Shown here in pieces: positions 34,422 to 43,316 of a stretch of 64,000 bases of DNA. Position numbers and translations under genes: made by a program. The first letter of the stretch is position 1; every line of letters begins with the position of its first letter. Below the pieces are notes generated by a model. The model did not search any database and was not told where the DNA came from. It saw only the letters and a program-made list of their open reading frames with translations. Origin of the DNA: Boudabousia liubingyangii (lineage in GTDB: Bacteria > Actinomycetota > Actinomycetes > Actinomycetales > Actinomycetaceae); contig NZ_MQSU01000001.1 of the NCBI RefSeq assembly GCF_001907245.1, forward strand, positions 270,224 through 334,223. The letters run 5' to 3'.

Positions 34422-35396
34422 ATGTCTTTTACTGATCTTTCCCTTGAGGACCTAAAAACCTACCGCCCCAAAGTCCAGCAGCCAGAGGATTTTCGTGACT
34501 TTTGGGAGGCCACGATCGCGGAGTCTCGCGCTGCTAGTCCGGCTCTGCTTTCCGTCACCGAGGTCGAAACCTGCTACCCGCACCTGGATTTTTACGACCT
34601 GCGTTTCGCGGGCTTTGCTGGGGATGAGGTTTGCGCTTGGCTGGCTGGCCCGTCTGGCTTCCTGACCGGCCCGCCCCAGCCAACCATCATCCAGTACCAG
34701 GGTTACGGCGGGGGCCGAGGACGCCCCGGCGAGTACCTGCACTGGCCCACCTGCGGTTTTATCCACCTGATTATGGATACCCGCGGCCAGGGCGGGGACT
34801 ACCGCACTGGGGATACGCCCGACCCGCACCCCAGTAGCGCGCACGCTTCAGGACAGTTGACGAACGGTTTAGAAAGCCGGGAGACCTACTATTACCGGCG
34901 CCTGATTACCGATGCGGTCCGGGTTATTGATGCGGCCCTAGAACTGGATTGTGTGGACCCGGGTCGCCTCTTCACCACGGGCGCTTCCCAAGGTGGTGGC
35001 CTGTCGCTAATAGCGGGTACCCTACACCCGCAGGTGCAGGCCATTACCGCGGACGTGGCCTTCCTAGGTGACTATCTGCGGGCCATCACGGTCGCGGACG
35101 TGAACCCCTACCGGGAGCTGCGTCGCTACCTAGCAATCTACCCCGAGCATCAGGCAGAGATCGAACGGACCCTGTCTTATTTTGACCTAGTGAACTTTGC
35201 CCGGATGGGCCAAAAGCCGGCCCTGTGGTCGGTGGCTTTAATGGATTCTTGCGTGCCGCCCTCGTCAACCTATGGGGCTTTTAACGAGTACGCGGGCGAA
35301 AAAGAAATGGTGGTCTACCCGTATAACGACCATGAGGGTGGCGGTCATTTGCAGCGGCTACGTCAGGTAGAGTGGTTGGCTCAGTTCTTGGGATAG
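34422..35396 (+). CDS. Acetylxylan esterase (CE7) family alpha/beta hydrolase
   Basis: A 324-residue serine hydrolase. Catalytic Ser189 is in GASQGG, the acid is likely the Asp in MDSCVPPS, and the His is in YNDHEGGG; RGQGG forms part of the oxyanion region. The family deacetylates xylo-oligosaccharides, cephalosporin C or short acetyl esters, so a natural substrate cannot be fixed. No signal peptide, so a cytoplasmic enzyme acting on imported acetylated sugars. The ATG has GGAAC at about nine bases. Confidence 0.88.
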   Translation: MSFTDLSLEDLKTYRPKVQQPEDFRDFWEATIAESRAASPALLSVTEVETCYPHLDFYDLRFAGFAGDEVCAWLAGPSGFLTGPPQPTIIQYQGYGGGRGRPGEYLHWPTCGFIHLIMDTRGQGGDYRTGDTPDPHPSSAHASGQLTNGLESRETYYYRRLITDAVRVIDAALELDCVDPGRLFTTGASQGGGLSLIAGTLHPQVQAITADVAFLGDYLRAITVADVNPYRELRRYLAIYPEHQAEIERTLSYFDLVNFARMGQKPALWSVALMDSCVPPSSTYGAFNEYAGEKEMVVYPYNDHEGGGHLQRLRQVEWLAQFLG

Positions 35397-35437
35397 TTGC
35401 TTGGGTTACTTGTCTGAGCAGGTCTCTCTAAGGGGGA

Positions 35438-35443
35438 TATACT
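35438..35443 (+). promoter_or_regulatory. -10 box for leaderless trhO
   Basis: TATACT followed by six bases (GTTCGC) and ATG. A GGGGG run lies upstream of the -10 but is 13 bases from the ATG, too far to be a good ribosome binding site. Confidence 0.5.
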
Positions 35444-35449
35444 GTTCGC

Positions 35450-36370
35450 ATGGGTTACTCAAAAACTGACTACGAAGAAAGCCGAATCCTGCTCTACTAC
35501 GGGTTCGCACCACTAGAAGACCCGCAGGCGGTCATGTTCTGGCAGCGCACCCTGTGTGAAATGCTGGAACTAAAGGGACGCATCTTGGTCTCTAAGCACG
35601 GCATTAATGGCACGGTGGGCGGCAGCCTAGCGGCCTGCAAGGAATACGTGCGCCGCACTAAGGCTTTCCCGGCCTTCAAGGGCATGGAGTTCAAGTGGTC
35701 AGAGGGTGGCGCAGAGGACTTCCCGCGCCTAAGCGTGAAGGTCCGCGATGAGATCGTGGCTTTCGGGGCCCCGGATGAGCTGGAGGTCGACGATAAGGGC
35801 GTCATTGGTGGCGGTGTCCACCTTAAGCCCGAACAGCTCCACGAACTCATGGAAGAACGCGGAGATGAGGTCGTGTTCTTCGATGGCCGTAACGCCATGG
35901 AAGCCCAGATCGGCAAGTTCAAGGACGCCGTGATTCCCGACGTGCGCACCACTCACGACTTCATTAAAGAAATCGAATCCGGTAAGTACGACGACCTGAA
36001 AGATAAGCCGGTCGTCACCTACTGCACCGGCGGTATCCGCTGCGAGATCCTTTCTTCCCTGATGAAGAAGCGCGGCTTCAAGGAGGTCTACCAGTTGGAT
36101 GGTGGCATTGTCCGCTACGGTGAAAAGTTTGGCGATAAGGGCTTCTGGGAAGGCTCCCTATACGTCTTTGACCGTCGCATGCACATGGAGTTTTCTGATG
36201 ACGCTAAGGTCATTGGCCGCTGCGTACACTGCGACCAGCCCACTAACGATTTCCGTAACTGTTTGAACTTGCAGTGCCGTAAACAGACCCTGATCTGTGA
36301 CGATTGTTTTAACAATGGGGAAAAGCATTACTGTGAACAGTGTGCGGCCCAGCCGGCAACTACCGCCTGA
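35450..36370 (+). CDS. trhO: tRNA uridine(34) hydroxylase, rhodanese-like
   Basis: A 306-residue protein of the YceA/TrhO family that hydroxylates the wobble uridine of certain tRNAs using prephenate-derived or oxygen-dependent chemistry. An N-terminal ferredoxin-like part (about 1-120) precedes a rhodanese domain with the active-site Cys192 in YCTGGIRCE. The C-terminal region has a Cys-rich block (CVHC, CLNLQC, CDDC, CEQC) that likely binds zinc. Length and order match the family. Leaderless start after TATACT; the downstream hairpin ends the unit. Confidence 0.9.
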   Translation: MGYSKTDYEESRILLYYGFAPLEDPQAVMFWQRTLCEMLELKGRILVSKHGINGTVGGSLAACKEYVRRTKAFPAFKGMEFKWSEGGAEDFPRLSVKVRDEIVAFGAPDELEVDDKGVIGGGVHLKPEQLHELMEERGDEVVFFDGRNAMEAQIGKFKDAVIPDVRTTHDFIKEIESGKYDDLKDKPVVTYCTGGIRCEILSSLMKKRGFKEVYQLDGGIVRYGEKFGDKGFWEGSLYVFDRRMHMEFSDDAKVIGRCVHCDQPTNDFRNCLNLQCRKQTLICDDCFNNGEKHYCEQCAAQPATTA

Positions 36371-36459
36371 AGTTTAGTCAAGATTCAGACTCAGGGGACG
36401 GGGTTGGGCCCTACTCCCCCTGCTGAACTCTACTGACTACTTTTTCAAACTTAATTGGG

Positions 36460-36489
36460 TGTGCCCCCACGAGATTTCGTGGGGGCACA
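36460..36489 (+). terminator. Hairpin terminator after trhO
   Basis: Perfect 13-bp stem (36460-36472 with 36477-36489), loop GATT, then ACTTTT. It can serve the plus-strand transcript and perhaps the minus-strand one. A weaker inverted repeat with arms TTAGCAG and CTGCTAA spans 36528-36560. Confidence 0.7.
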
Positions 36490-36603
36490 ACTTTTGTCAT
36501 CAGGCCTTTACATCATCAGGCTTTTGGTTAGCAGACCTTTTTAACCATGCGGCCTGCTAAGGCGCTAACATTTTGCACCATCAGATGTTCAGGCAGCTTC
36601 TGC

Positions 36604-38091
36604 TCACTTGCGGTAGAGGCTGGAGCCCTGGAACTTGGGTTCCGAAGTGACATTCACACCTAGGGAACGGAAGATCCCGGTATCGACCGAACCAAGAATC
36701 GTGGTGGTGTGGACCTCGGCGCCACGTAGCTTTTCAATGGCATCTAGCGCAGCCTTAGCCTTCGGGTCCGACTCAGCAGAAACCGCTAGGGCGATTAGTA
36801 CTTCATCCGTGTGTAGGCGCGGGTTCTTTGAACCAAGGGACTGGGTCTTGAGCTGCTGGATCGGCTTGATTGCCGCCGGGGCCAACAGGGTAACGTCATC
36901 ATCAATACCCGCTAGGTGCTTTAGGGCATTTAGCAGAACGGCAGAAGAGCAACCCAACAGGGCGCTGGTCTTGCCGGTCAGGACGGTACCGTCAGCTAGC
37001 TCAATGGCGGCGGCGGGAGCTTCAGTGGCGGCCTCGACCTCAAGGGCGGGGGTGACGACCGGGCGGTCGGTGGCGCTCACACCCAACTGACCCATTAGCA
37101 GGGCAATGCGCTCCGACTGGACCGGGTCTAGGTTATCGCGACGCTCGGCCACCAAAGCGTGGAAGTAGCGGCGGATAACTTCCTGGCGGGAAGCCTCACG
37201 ACAAGCTTCATCATCACTAATGGATAGGCCGGCCATGTTTACGCCCATATCAGTGGGTGACTGGTAGGGGGAAGAACCCTGGATCTTTTCGAATAGACGG
37301 TTGAGGACCGGGAAGATTTCCACGTCACGGTTGTAGTTAACGGTCTGTTCCCCATAGGCTGCCAAGTGGAAGGGGTCAATCATGTTGACGTCGTCGAGGT
37401 CCGCGGTGGCGGCCTCGTAAGCGACGTTAACCGGGTGGTTTAGCGGCAGGTTCCAAATCGGGAAGGTTTCAAACTTGGCGTAACCGGACTTCACGCCACG
37501 CTGGTGATCGTGGTAAAGCTGGGAGAGGCAGGTGGCCATCTTGCCGGAGCCGGGGCCGGGAGCGGTCACGACAATCAGGTCGCGGGAAGTCTCAATGTAC
37601 TCGTTCTTACCGTAGCCCTCTGCGGACACGATCTTTTCCACATCGTGCGGGTAGCCGGGAATCAGGAAGTGACGGTAAACCTTGAGGCCCAGGCCCTCTA
37701 GCTTGCGCTGGAAGTCGTGCGCCTGCTGGTTATCGTCCTCGAACTGGGAAATAACGACGGAACCCACGTATAGGCCATAGCCGCGGAATTCGTCGATGAG
37801 GCGCAGGACGTCCTCGTCATAGCCAATGCCTAGGTCGGCGCGAACCTTATTGCGCTTAAGGTCGCGGGCGTTAATGACTACGACTACCTCAACGTCATCC
37901 TTCATGGATTCCAGCATGACGATCTTGTTGTCCGGGGTGAAGCCCGGCAGCACACGGGAAGCGTGCATGTCGTCAAAGAGTTTTCCACCGAACTCTAGGT
38001 ACAGTTTTCCACCAAACTGCTGGCGACGTTCTTTAATGTGCTTAGTCTGAAGTTCAATATAGCGGTCGTGGTCAAAACCAATACGCATCAT
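36604..38091 (-). CDS. DUF1846 family protein
   Basis: A 495-residue soluble protein. The N-terminus ([33 protein letters not shown]) and the central [20 protein letters not shown] with a P-loop-like GxGSGK are the hallmarks of the DUF1846 (UPF0371) family, whose structure is known but whose function is not. Length fits. The ATG has GGGAGGG upstream; the next ATG follows at once. No operon partner lies on the same strand nearby. Confidence 0.85.
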   Translation of the reverse strand: MMRIGFDHDRYIELQTKHIKERRQQFGGKLYLEFGGKLFDDMHASRVLPGFTPDNKIVMLESMKDDVEVVVVINARDLKRNKVRADLGIGYDEDVLRLIDEFRGYGLYVGSVVISQFEDDNQQAHDFQRKLEGLGLKVYRHFLIPGYPHDVEKIVSAEGYGKNEYIETSRDLIVVTAPGPGSGKMATCLSQLYHDHQRGVKSGYAKFETFPIWNLPLNHPVNVAYEAATADLDDVNMIDPFHLAAYGEQTVNYNRDVEIFPVLNRLFEKIQGSSPYQSPTDMGVNMAGLSISDDEACREASRQEVIRRYFHALVAERRDNLDPVQSERIALLMGQLGVSATDRPVVTPALEVEAATEAPAAAIELADGTVLTGKTSALLGCSSAVLLNALKHLAGIDDDVTLLAPAAIKPIQQLKTQSLGSKNPRLHTDEVLIALAVSAESDPKAKAALDAIEKLRGAEVHTTTILGSVDTGIFRSLGVNVTSEPKFQGSSLYRK

Positions 38092-38207
38092 AAAAAATAC
38101 CCTCCCGGTAGTTACAAGTTACTGGCCGGTCCCGGCCTATCCAAAATTACTACCGGCCCGCCCGAACGCCCGCTGAAGCCCCGATTTTTCGCGGGAAGAA
38201 CAGTAAA

Positions 38208-38278
38208 TAGACATTTGCTTCTAGCTGCCGTATTCTTTTGTCAGTGTCGCCCCAGAAAGCAATCGGGGGCGATTTTTT
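38208..38278 (+). ncRNA. Candidate very short transcript: promoter directly before a terminator
   Basis: TAGACA (38208-38213), a 17-base spacer and TATTCT (38231-38236) would start an RNA near 38243. Thirty or so bases later a hairpin pairs TCGCCCC (38247-38253) with GGGGCGA (38266-38272) and ends in TTTTTT. No coding sequence ends upstream on this strand, so the terminator is an orphan. It may be a small RNA of about 36 bases or just insulation of the antisense strand. The rest of 38092-38376 has no gene. Confidence 0.4.
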
Positions 38279-38376
38279 GCTTTTCCGTGAAGCAGCGCAT
38301 AATTCTCAGTCCGCCTCTAAGACACACTTTCTTGAACAAGAATTCAGGCCCTTACGCCAGCCCCTTCAAAAACCGG

Positions 38377-39096
38377 TCAGCGACCGTTCAAGCGGCGCTG
38401 CACCTGCTGCCAGTCTGGCAAGTATTGGCTCATCAGGGCTTTAAAGCGCACATTGTGGGAGGGTTCCAGCAGGTGCACTAGCTCGTGCACTACTACCATT
38501 TCGAGGGCGCGCGGGTCTTTCTTTGCCAGCTCCGAGTTCAAGCTAATGTTCCTTCGCTTGGTGGAGCAGGAGCCCCAACGACTCTTCATGGTTTTCACGG
38601 ATACCCGGTTGTAGCTCAGGCCCATTACCTGCGCCCATTTTTCTAGCAGGGGCAGGCCTTCCCGGCGGACTTCCTCCTGGTAGAACTGGTTCATTACTTG
38701 CGTGCGGACCTCTGGGGTAGACCCCTCATGCACGCTCAGTTCGATTACTTGTTCTTCTGCCAGCCATGCGGCACCGGCTCGGATTCTGGCACGCGCCGGC
38801 AAGTCCAGCACCCGTAAGGGTACTTCGCGCCCCCAGAGGGGAACCTGCGCGCCGTCCTCGTAAATATTTGCCGAGGGCGCCACCGCGGGACGTTCCCGCA
38901 ACTGCTGTTGGTGGTAGCGCACCCAGTCCAGTTTTTCGGCCACAAACCGGCGAATCCTGGCGTCACTGGTGCGTCTGGGTACGGAGACTCGGACCTGGCC
39001 GTCCGGGGGCACGACCCGAATATAGAGGTTCTTAATGGGCTTACGTTGGACCTGAACCGTCAGGCCCTCAATGATCATTTCGGTGCTGGCTGGCAT
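38377..39096 (-). CDS. YgjP-like metal-dependent protein (DUF45/M48-type)
   Basis: A 239-residue protein. The HELVHLLEPSHNVRF stretch gives a zinc site HExxH (204-208) with a third His214, preceded by the family's KSRWGSCS motif; the N-terminal half has the RVVPPDGQVRVSVP strand pattern. Family members are often called metal-dependent hydrolases or peptidases; YgjP was reported to act on UTP, so activity is open. No signal peptide. A short hairpin (38374-38386) overlaps its stop and is followed by TTTTT on the minus strand. Start supported by GGGGTGA before the ATG. Confidence 0.85.
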   Translation of the reverse strand: MPASTEMIIEGLTVQVQRKPIKNLYIRVVPPDGQVRVSVPRRTSDARIRRFVAEKLDWVRYHQQQLRERPAVAPSANIYEDGAQVPLWGREVPLRVLDLPARARIRAGAAWLAEEQVIELSVHEGSTPEVRTQVMNQFYQEEVRREGLPLLEKWAQVMGLSYNRVSVKTMKSRWGSCSTKRRNISLNSELAKKDPRALEMVVVHELVHLLEPSHNVRFKALMSQYLPDWQQVQRRLNGR

Positions 39097-39184
39097 GCTT
39101 CATTCACCCCAGGTGACACGAATAAAACCTTGAGAAAACAAGCCAACCTACCTTAATCACATTTACACATTCAGGTACTAACTA

Positions 39185-39222
39185 ATGATCATACGGGGTT
39201 GCGTATAAAAACCCCAGATCAT
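39185..39222. repeat. Nested hairpin in a divergent intergenic region
   Basis: ATGATC and GGGGTT pair with AACCCC and GATCAT around GCGTATAAA. It sits between the divergent starts at 39096 and 39322 and has no T run, so it is either a protein site or a 5' leader structure. Confidence 0.35.
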
Positions 39223-39321
39223 GCCAGCTCAATCGGTGACCGTTTTATAGACACCCCCCAGGGCTGTGTAAGATAAGTCATATGAGATAGTCTGGTTGAA
39301 AACTACTGAAGGAGCGATTCA

Positions 39322-39717
39322 ATGAAGAAACTAGCATCCATCCTAGCCCTCTCTGCGCTAGCAGTCGGGTCCCTGACCGCCTGCAGTAGCGCGGAAGAAA
39401 AGTCCGATCTTAAAGCCTGCCAGCCTTACCATGAAAGCGCCGTAAAAATGGCGAAGGCCGCTAGTGACCTTAAAACCGAAGAAGACAGAAATAACTTCAT
39501 CGCCATCATCAAACAGATGAAAGCAGATGCCACCCAAGGCGCAAAACTAGCTGAAAATCCAAAACTAAAAACCAAGTTCCAAAACCTAGATAAACCTCTA
39601 GATCAGATCATCGAGAACCTAAAGAAGAATGATCTAGACAAGGTTGAAAAAATCATGCTAGGAATAGACGACCCCTGGGAGATCTGCGCCCCGCTAATCC
39701 TAAAGCAAAACAAGTGA
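39322..39717 (+). CDS. Small lipoprotein, function unknown
   Basis: A 131-residue exported lipoprotein with lipobox LTAC (Cys21) and a helical, charged mature part. KSDLKACQPY near the mature N-terminus and a second Cys in WEICAPL near the C-terminus match KSDFKACESY and RRKCEQV in the facing gene at 39787-40212, so these are probably paralogs with a shared disulfide. GGAG precedes the ATG. It is closed by a terminator that is repeated almost identically 0.6 kb away. Confidence 0.75.
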   Translation: MKKLASILALSALAVGSLTACSSAEEKSDLKACQPYHESAVKMAKAASDLKTEEDRNNFIAIIKQMKADATQGAKLAENPKLKTKFQNLDKPLDQIIENLKKNDLDKVEKIMLGIDDPWEICAPLILKQNK

Positions 39718-39733
39718 AGCCCAGCAGAAAGCG

Positions 39734-39772
39734 ACCCCGCTACCGGATTAACCAGTAGCGGGGTTAATTTTC
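39734..39772 (+). terminator. Terminator, copy 1 of a duplicated 31-base element
   Basis: Stem ACCCCGCTAC with GTAGCGGGGT, 11-base loop, then TAATTTT. The 31-base core (39734-39764) recurs exactly at 40346-40376. Confidence 0.85.
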
Positions 39773-39786
39773 AGGCCTTTTTAGGG

Positions 39787-40212
39787 TCACTCGTCAGTTT
39801 TAGAGTCCTTGTGCTCTTTGACGACCTGTTCACACTTCCTTCGCAGATCGGTCATTTCGTGTGAATACTTTTTTTGGACCTCATCAACTTTATCGAGGTC
39901 TTCATCGCTCATTGCCGAACTCATATCTGAAAGTGCCTCAACAGCCATTTCGAAGTCTTTCACGAGCTCCTCACTTTTTGCGCGCTTCAAGCTACTCTTA
40001 GCTTCTTTCTTCAAATCTTTAATAAGTGGAGTCATAACTTCAAAGAAGTCCGCATCGCCAGGGCGAATAGGCTTAGAAGGAGCCTTTTCAAAAACGCTCA
40101 GATAGGATTCGCAAGCCTTAAAATCAGACTTAGGGCCACTGCTGCAACCGGTTAGAGCAGAAACTGAAAGTGCTGAAACAGCCAGCACAGAAAGCAGTTT
40201 TTTCATCTTCAA
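39787..40212 (-). CDS. Small lipoprotein, function unknown (paralog of the facing gene)
   Basis: A 141-residue exported lipoprotein, lipobox LTGC (Cys23), with an acidic and basic helical mature part. The sequence after the lipobox, GPKSDFKACESY, matches SAEEKSDLKACQPY of the 39322-39717 protein, and both have one more Cys near the C-terminus. The two genes converge, with the first terminator copy between them. Small lipoproteins of this kind are often species-restricted. AAAGG lies upstream of the start. Confidence 0.75.
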   Translation of the reverse strand: MKMKKLLSVLAVSALSVSALTGCSSGPKSDFKACESYLSVFEKAPSKPIRPGDADFFEVMTPLIKDLKKEAKSSLKRAKSEELVKDFEMAVEALSDMSSAMSDEDLDKVDEVQKKYSHEMTDLRRKCEQVVKEHKDSKTDE

Positions 40213-40336
40213 ATACCTTTCAAGGTGGAGTCAGGTCTTAGCCTCATCCTATCCACAACTGTGAACCAAATCAAACACTTTCCCTGCCGAAATCACTGTT
40301 CCAACAATAAGCACTCCACTAAATACCTTCGGTAAT

Positions 40337-40376
40337 AAAAAAGCAACCCCGCTACCGGATTAACCAGTAGCGGGGT
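40337..40376 (-). terminator. Terminator of ppdK, copy 2 of the duplicated 31-base element
   Basis: Same core as at 39734-39764. On the minus strand the stem is followed by TTGCTTTTTT, a proper T run, and it sits about 70 bases after the ppdK stop. Confidence 0.85.
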
Positions 40377-40445
40377 CCTTGCTTATCTAGGCTAAGCCCG
40401 TTCGGAAGACTTTCCCCTCACGTCAGGACTTGCCTTCAGTCCAGC

Positions 40446-43157
40446 TCAGTCCTCAGACATGACCGCGGCGCGGCCGGCCTCTAGGCGAGCCACCGGGACA
40501 CGGAACGGGGAGCAAGAAACGTAGTTCAAGCCCACCTTGTGGAAGAAGTGGACCGAATCGGGGTCACCACCGTGCTCACCACAGATACCCATCTTCATGT
40601 CCGGCTTAGCGGAACGGCCCTTCTTCACACCCAGTTTCACTAGGCGGCCCACGCCGTGAGTGTCAATGGTTTCGAACGGGGAAACACCGAAGACGCCCTC
40701 TTCCGTGTACAGGCCAAAGAAAGCACCTTCCACGTCGTCACGGCTGAAGCCCCAAGTGGTCTGGGTCAGGTCGTTCGTGCCGAAGCTGAAGAAGTCAGCC
40801 TCTAGGGCCAAGTCTTCGGCGGTTAGGGCCGCGCGCGGAAGTTCGACCATGCAACCAATCGGAATGTTCAGCTCCGTGCCGTACTTCTCTTCGGTTTCCT
40901 TGATGATTTCCAAAGCCTCATCGCGGACCAGCTGAAGTTCGCGGATCGAGCCAACCAGCGGAACCATAATCTCAGGACGCGGATCCTTACCCTTCGCCTT
41001 TAGTTCGGCCGCAGCCTCGACCAAAGCGCGAATCTGCAGGGCGAACAAGCCGGGCAAGTACAGGCCTAGGCGGACACCACGTAGACCCAGCATCGGGTTC
41101 GCTTCGTGCATCTTCCGAACCGCAGTCAGCATACGCTTATCCTTAGCCAGTTCAGGGCCGTCCTTGTGCAGGGCCTCAGCGACCGCGACCTTAACCTCAA
41201 GTTCGGTCAAGTCCGGCAGGAACTCGTGCAACGGCGGGTCGATTAGGCGCACGGTCATGGGCTTACCGTCCATGAGCTCGAGCATCTGCAGGAAGTCGCC
41301 CTTCTGGAGCGGCACTAGGGCTTCCATAGCCTCAGCGCGTTCTGCCAAGTCATCTTCGGCCAGGATCACGCGCTCAATCAAGGCGCGACGTTCACCTAGG
41401 AACATGTGCTCGGTACGGCACAGGCCAATACCCTGAGCACCGTAGCCAAGGGCGCGCTCGGTATCTTCCGGAGTATCCGCGTTAGTGCGGACCTCCAGGC
41501 GACGGACCTCATCAGCGTGGGTTAGTAGGCGATCAACGGAACGGACTAGGTCGGCCATATCCTCATCGTCACCAGCAGCCTTCAAACCGGCCTCTAGGCC
41601 ATGGGATAGGTAGGTGGTGACGGGCGAGTCCACAACCTCGACCTTGCCGTCGAAGACTTCACCGGTGGTGCCGTCAATCGAGATAACGTGGCCTTCACCG
41701 AAGACCCGGTCCCCTACCCGCAAGGTACGGTTCTTCAGGTCAACGTCTAGTTCTTCCGCGCCACAAACACAGGTCTTACCCATGCCGCGGGCCACCACGG
41801 CGGCGTGAGAGGTCTTACCACCGCGGGCGGTCAGGACGCCCTCAGCGGCCACCATGCCAGGCAGGTCCTCCGGGTTGGTTTCACGACGAACCAAAATACA
41901 GGGAGTGCCCTCATGGGCCATACGGATCGCAGCCGCATTATCGAAAGCAATCTGGCCAACGGCAGCACCCGGGCTGGCCGCCATGGCGCGAGTCAACAGG
42001 GTACGGGAAGCAGAATCATCGAACTGCGGGAACATCAGCTGGGTTAGCTGAGCACCGGTGACGCGCTCTAGGGCCTCATCCGGGGTGATTAGCTTTTCGT
42101 CAATCAGCTGGCTGGCCACGCGGAAAGCCGCACCGGCGGTACGCTTACCCACGCGAGTCTGCAGCATCCACAGTTTGCCACGTTCAATGGTGAACTCGAT
42201 ATCGCACAGGTCCTTGTAGTGGGTTTCCAGCTTGCGCATAATCGCACGCAGCTCGTCGTAAACCGGACGGTTCGTGTCCTTAAGCGCGCTCAAAGGTAGG
42301 GTGTTGCGGATACCGGCCACAACGTCCTCGCCCTGAGCGTTCATCAGGTAATCACCGTAAACGCCAGAGTCACCGCTGGAGGGGTCACGGGTAAAGCACA
42401 CGCCGGTACCGGAGGTTTCGCCCATATTGCCGAAGACCATGGTGCAGATGTTAACGGCGGTGCCCAGGTCGTGGGGGATGCGCTCGCGACGGCGGTAAAT
42501 GTGGGCGCGCTCAGTGTTCCAAGAGCGGAACACGGCCTCAATACCCATATCCATCTGCTTACGCGGATCCTGCGGGAAGGGCTCACCGGTGGCATCCTGG
42601 ACAATCTTCTTGAAGGTCTCAACCAGGCCCTTAAGGTCATCAGCGGTCAAGTCCACGTCAGCGGTAACGCCACGTTCCTTCTTTAGGTCTTCGAGGGCGT
42701 CAGCGAACAGGTCACCGTCAACATCCAGCACGGTCTTACCGAACATCTGGATTAGGCGGCGGTAAGAGTCCCAAGCGAAACGTTCATCGCCGGAAACCTT
42801 CGCTAGGCCGTTGACGGAGCTGTCGTTTAGGCCAATGTTTAGGACGGTTTCCATCATGCCGGGCATGGAGAACTTAGCGCCGGAACGAACGGAGACTAGG
42901 AGGGGATCCTCGGCGTCGCCCAGCTGGCGGCCTAGGGTGTCTTCCACGTCGCGTAGTGCCTGGGTAACTTCGGTTTCGAGTTCCGGGGGAACTAGGCCCT
43001 TGTTCAGGTATTCGCGGCAGGCGTCAGTGGTGATGGTAAAACCGGGGGGCACGGGTAGGCCCATCTTGGTCATTTCCGCTAGGTTGGCTCCCTTACCACC
43101 CAGCAGGTCCTTCATGTCCTTATCGCCTTCGTGGAAGTTATAAACAAATTTGGTCAT
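40446..43157 (-). CDS. ppdK: Pyruvate, phosphate dikinase
   Basis: A 903-residue enzyme converting pyruvate, ATP and phosphate to PEP, AMP and pyrophosphate, or back. The nucleotide-binding part begins at the N-terminus (GGKGANLAEM, PPGFTITTDAC), the swivelling phosphohistidine is His451 in GGKTSHAAVVARGMG, and the PEP site has the catalytic Cys in MGICGEHGG. Full length for the family. AAGGGG lies before the ATG. It may feed gluconeogenesis or pyrophosphate-linked glycolysis; no regulator gene (PDRP) is adjacent. Confidence 0.96.
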   Translation of the reverse strand: MTKFVYNFHEGDKDMKDLLGGKGANLAEMTKMGLPVPPGFTITTDACREYLNKGLVPPELETEVTQALRDVEDTLGRQLGDAEDPLLVSVRSGAKFSMPGMMETVLNIGLNDSSVNGLAKVSGDERFAWDSYRRLIQMFGKTVLDVDGDLFADALEDLKKERGVTADVDLTADDLKGLVETFKKIVQDATGEPFPQDPRKQMDMGIEAVFRSWNTERAHIYRRRERIPHDLGTAVNICTMVFGNMGETSGTGVCFTRDPSSGDSGVYGDYLMNAQGEDVVAGIRNTLPLSALKDTNRPVYDELRAIMRKLETHYKDLCDIEFTIERGKLWMLQTRVGKRTAGAAFRVASQLIDEKLITPDEALERVTGAQLTQLMFPQFDDSASRTLLTRAMAASPGAAVGQIAFDNAAAIRMAHEGTPCILVRRETNPEDLPGMVAAEGVLTARGGKTSHAAVVARGMGKTCVCGAEELDVDLKNRTLRVGDRVFGEGHVISIDGTTGEVFDGKVEVVDSPVTTYLSHGLEAGLKAAGDDEDMADLVRSVDRLLTHADEVRRLEVRTNADTPEDTERALGYGAQGIGLCRTEHMFLGERRALIERVILAEDDLAERAEAMEALVPLQKGDFLQMLELMDGKPMTVRLIDPPLHEFLPDLTELEVKVAVAEALHKDGPELAKDKRMLTAVRKMHEANPMLGLRGVRLGLYLPGLFALQIRALVEAAAELKAKGKDPRPEIMVPLVGSIRELQLVRDEALEIIKETEEKYGTELNIPIGCMVELPRAALTAEDLALEADFFSFGTNDLTQTTWGFSRDDVEGAFFGLYTEEGVFGVSPFETIDTHGVGRLVKLGVKKGRSAKPDMKMGICGEHGGDPDSVHFFHKVGLNYVSCSPFRVPVARLEAGRAAVMSED

Positions 43158-43281
43158 TTACGTCCCCTTCGGGTCGGCGTCGCGGCGGCGCGACGGTGTT
43201 CAAAAGCGCGGGCCATTCCGCGCGATGTGCATCACGCAATAATGTAGCACACAACACTCTGAACAGTTAGGTCAGGCTTGC

Positions 43282-43310
43282 TTGTGACCTGGGGTACATT
43301 ACGGTATTGT
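43282..43310 (+). promoter_or_regulatory. Promoter of leaderless PLP-enzyme gene
   Basis: TTGTGA, a 17-base spacer and TATTGT, then six bases and ATG at 43317. Of the leaderless genes in the window this has the best -35 and spacing. Confidence 0.6.
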
Positions 43311-43316
43311 GATTCT

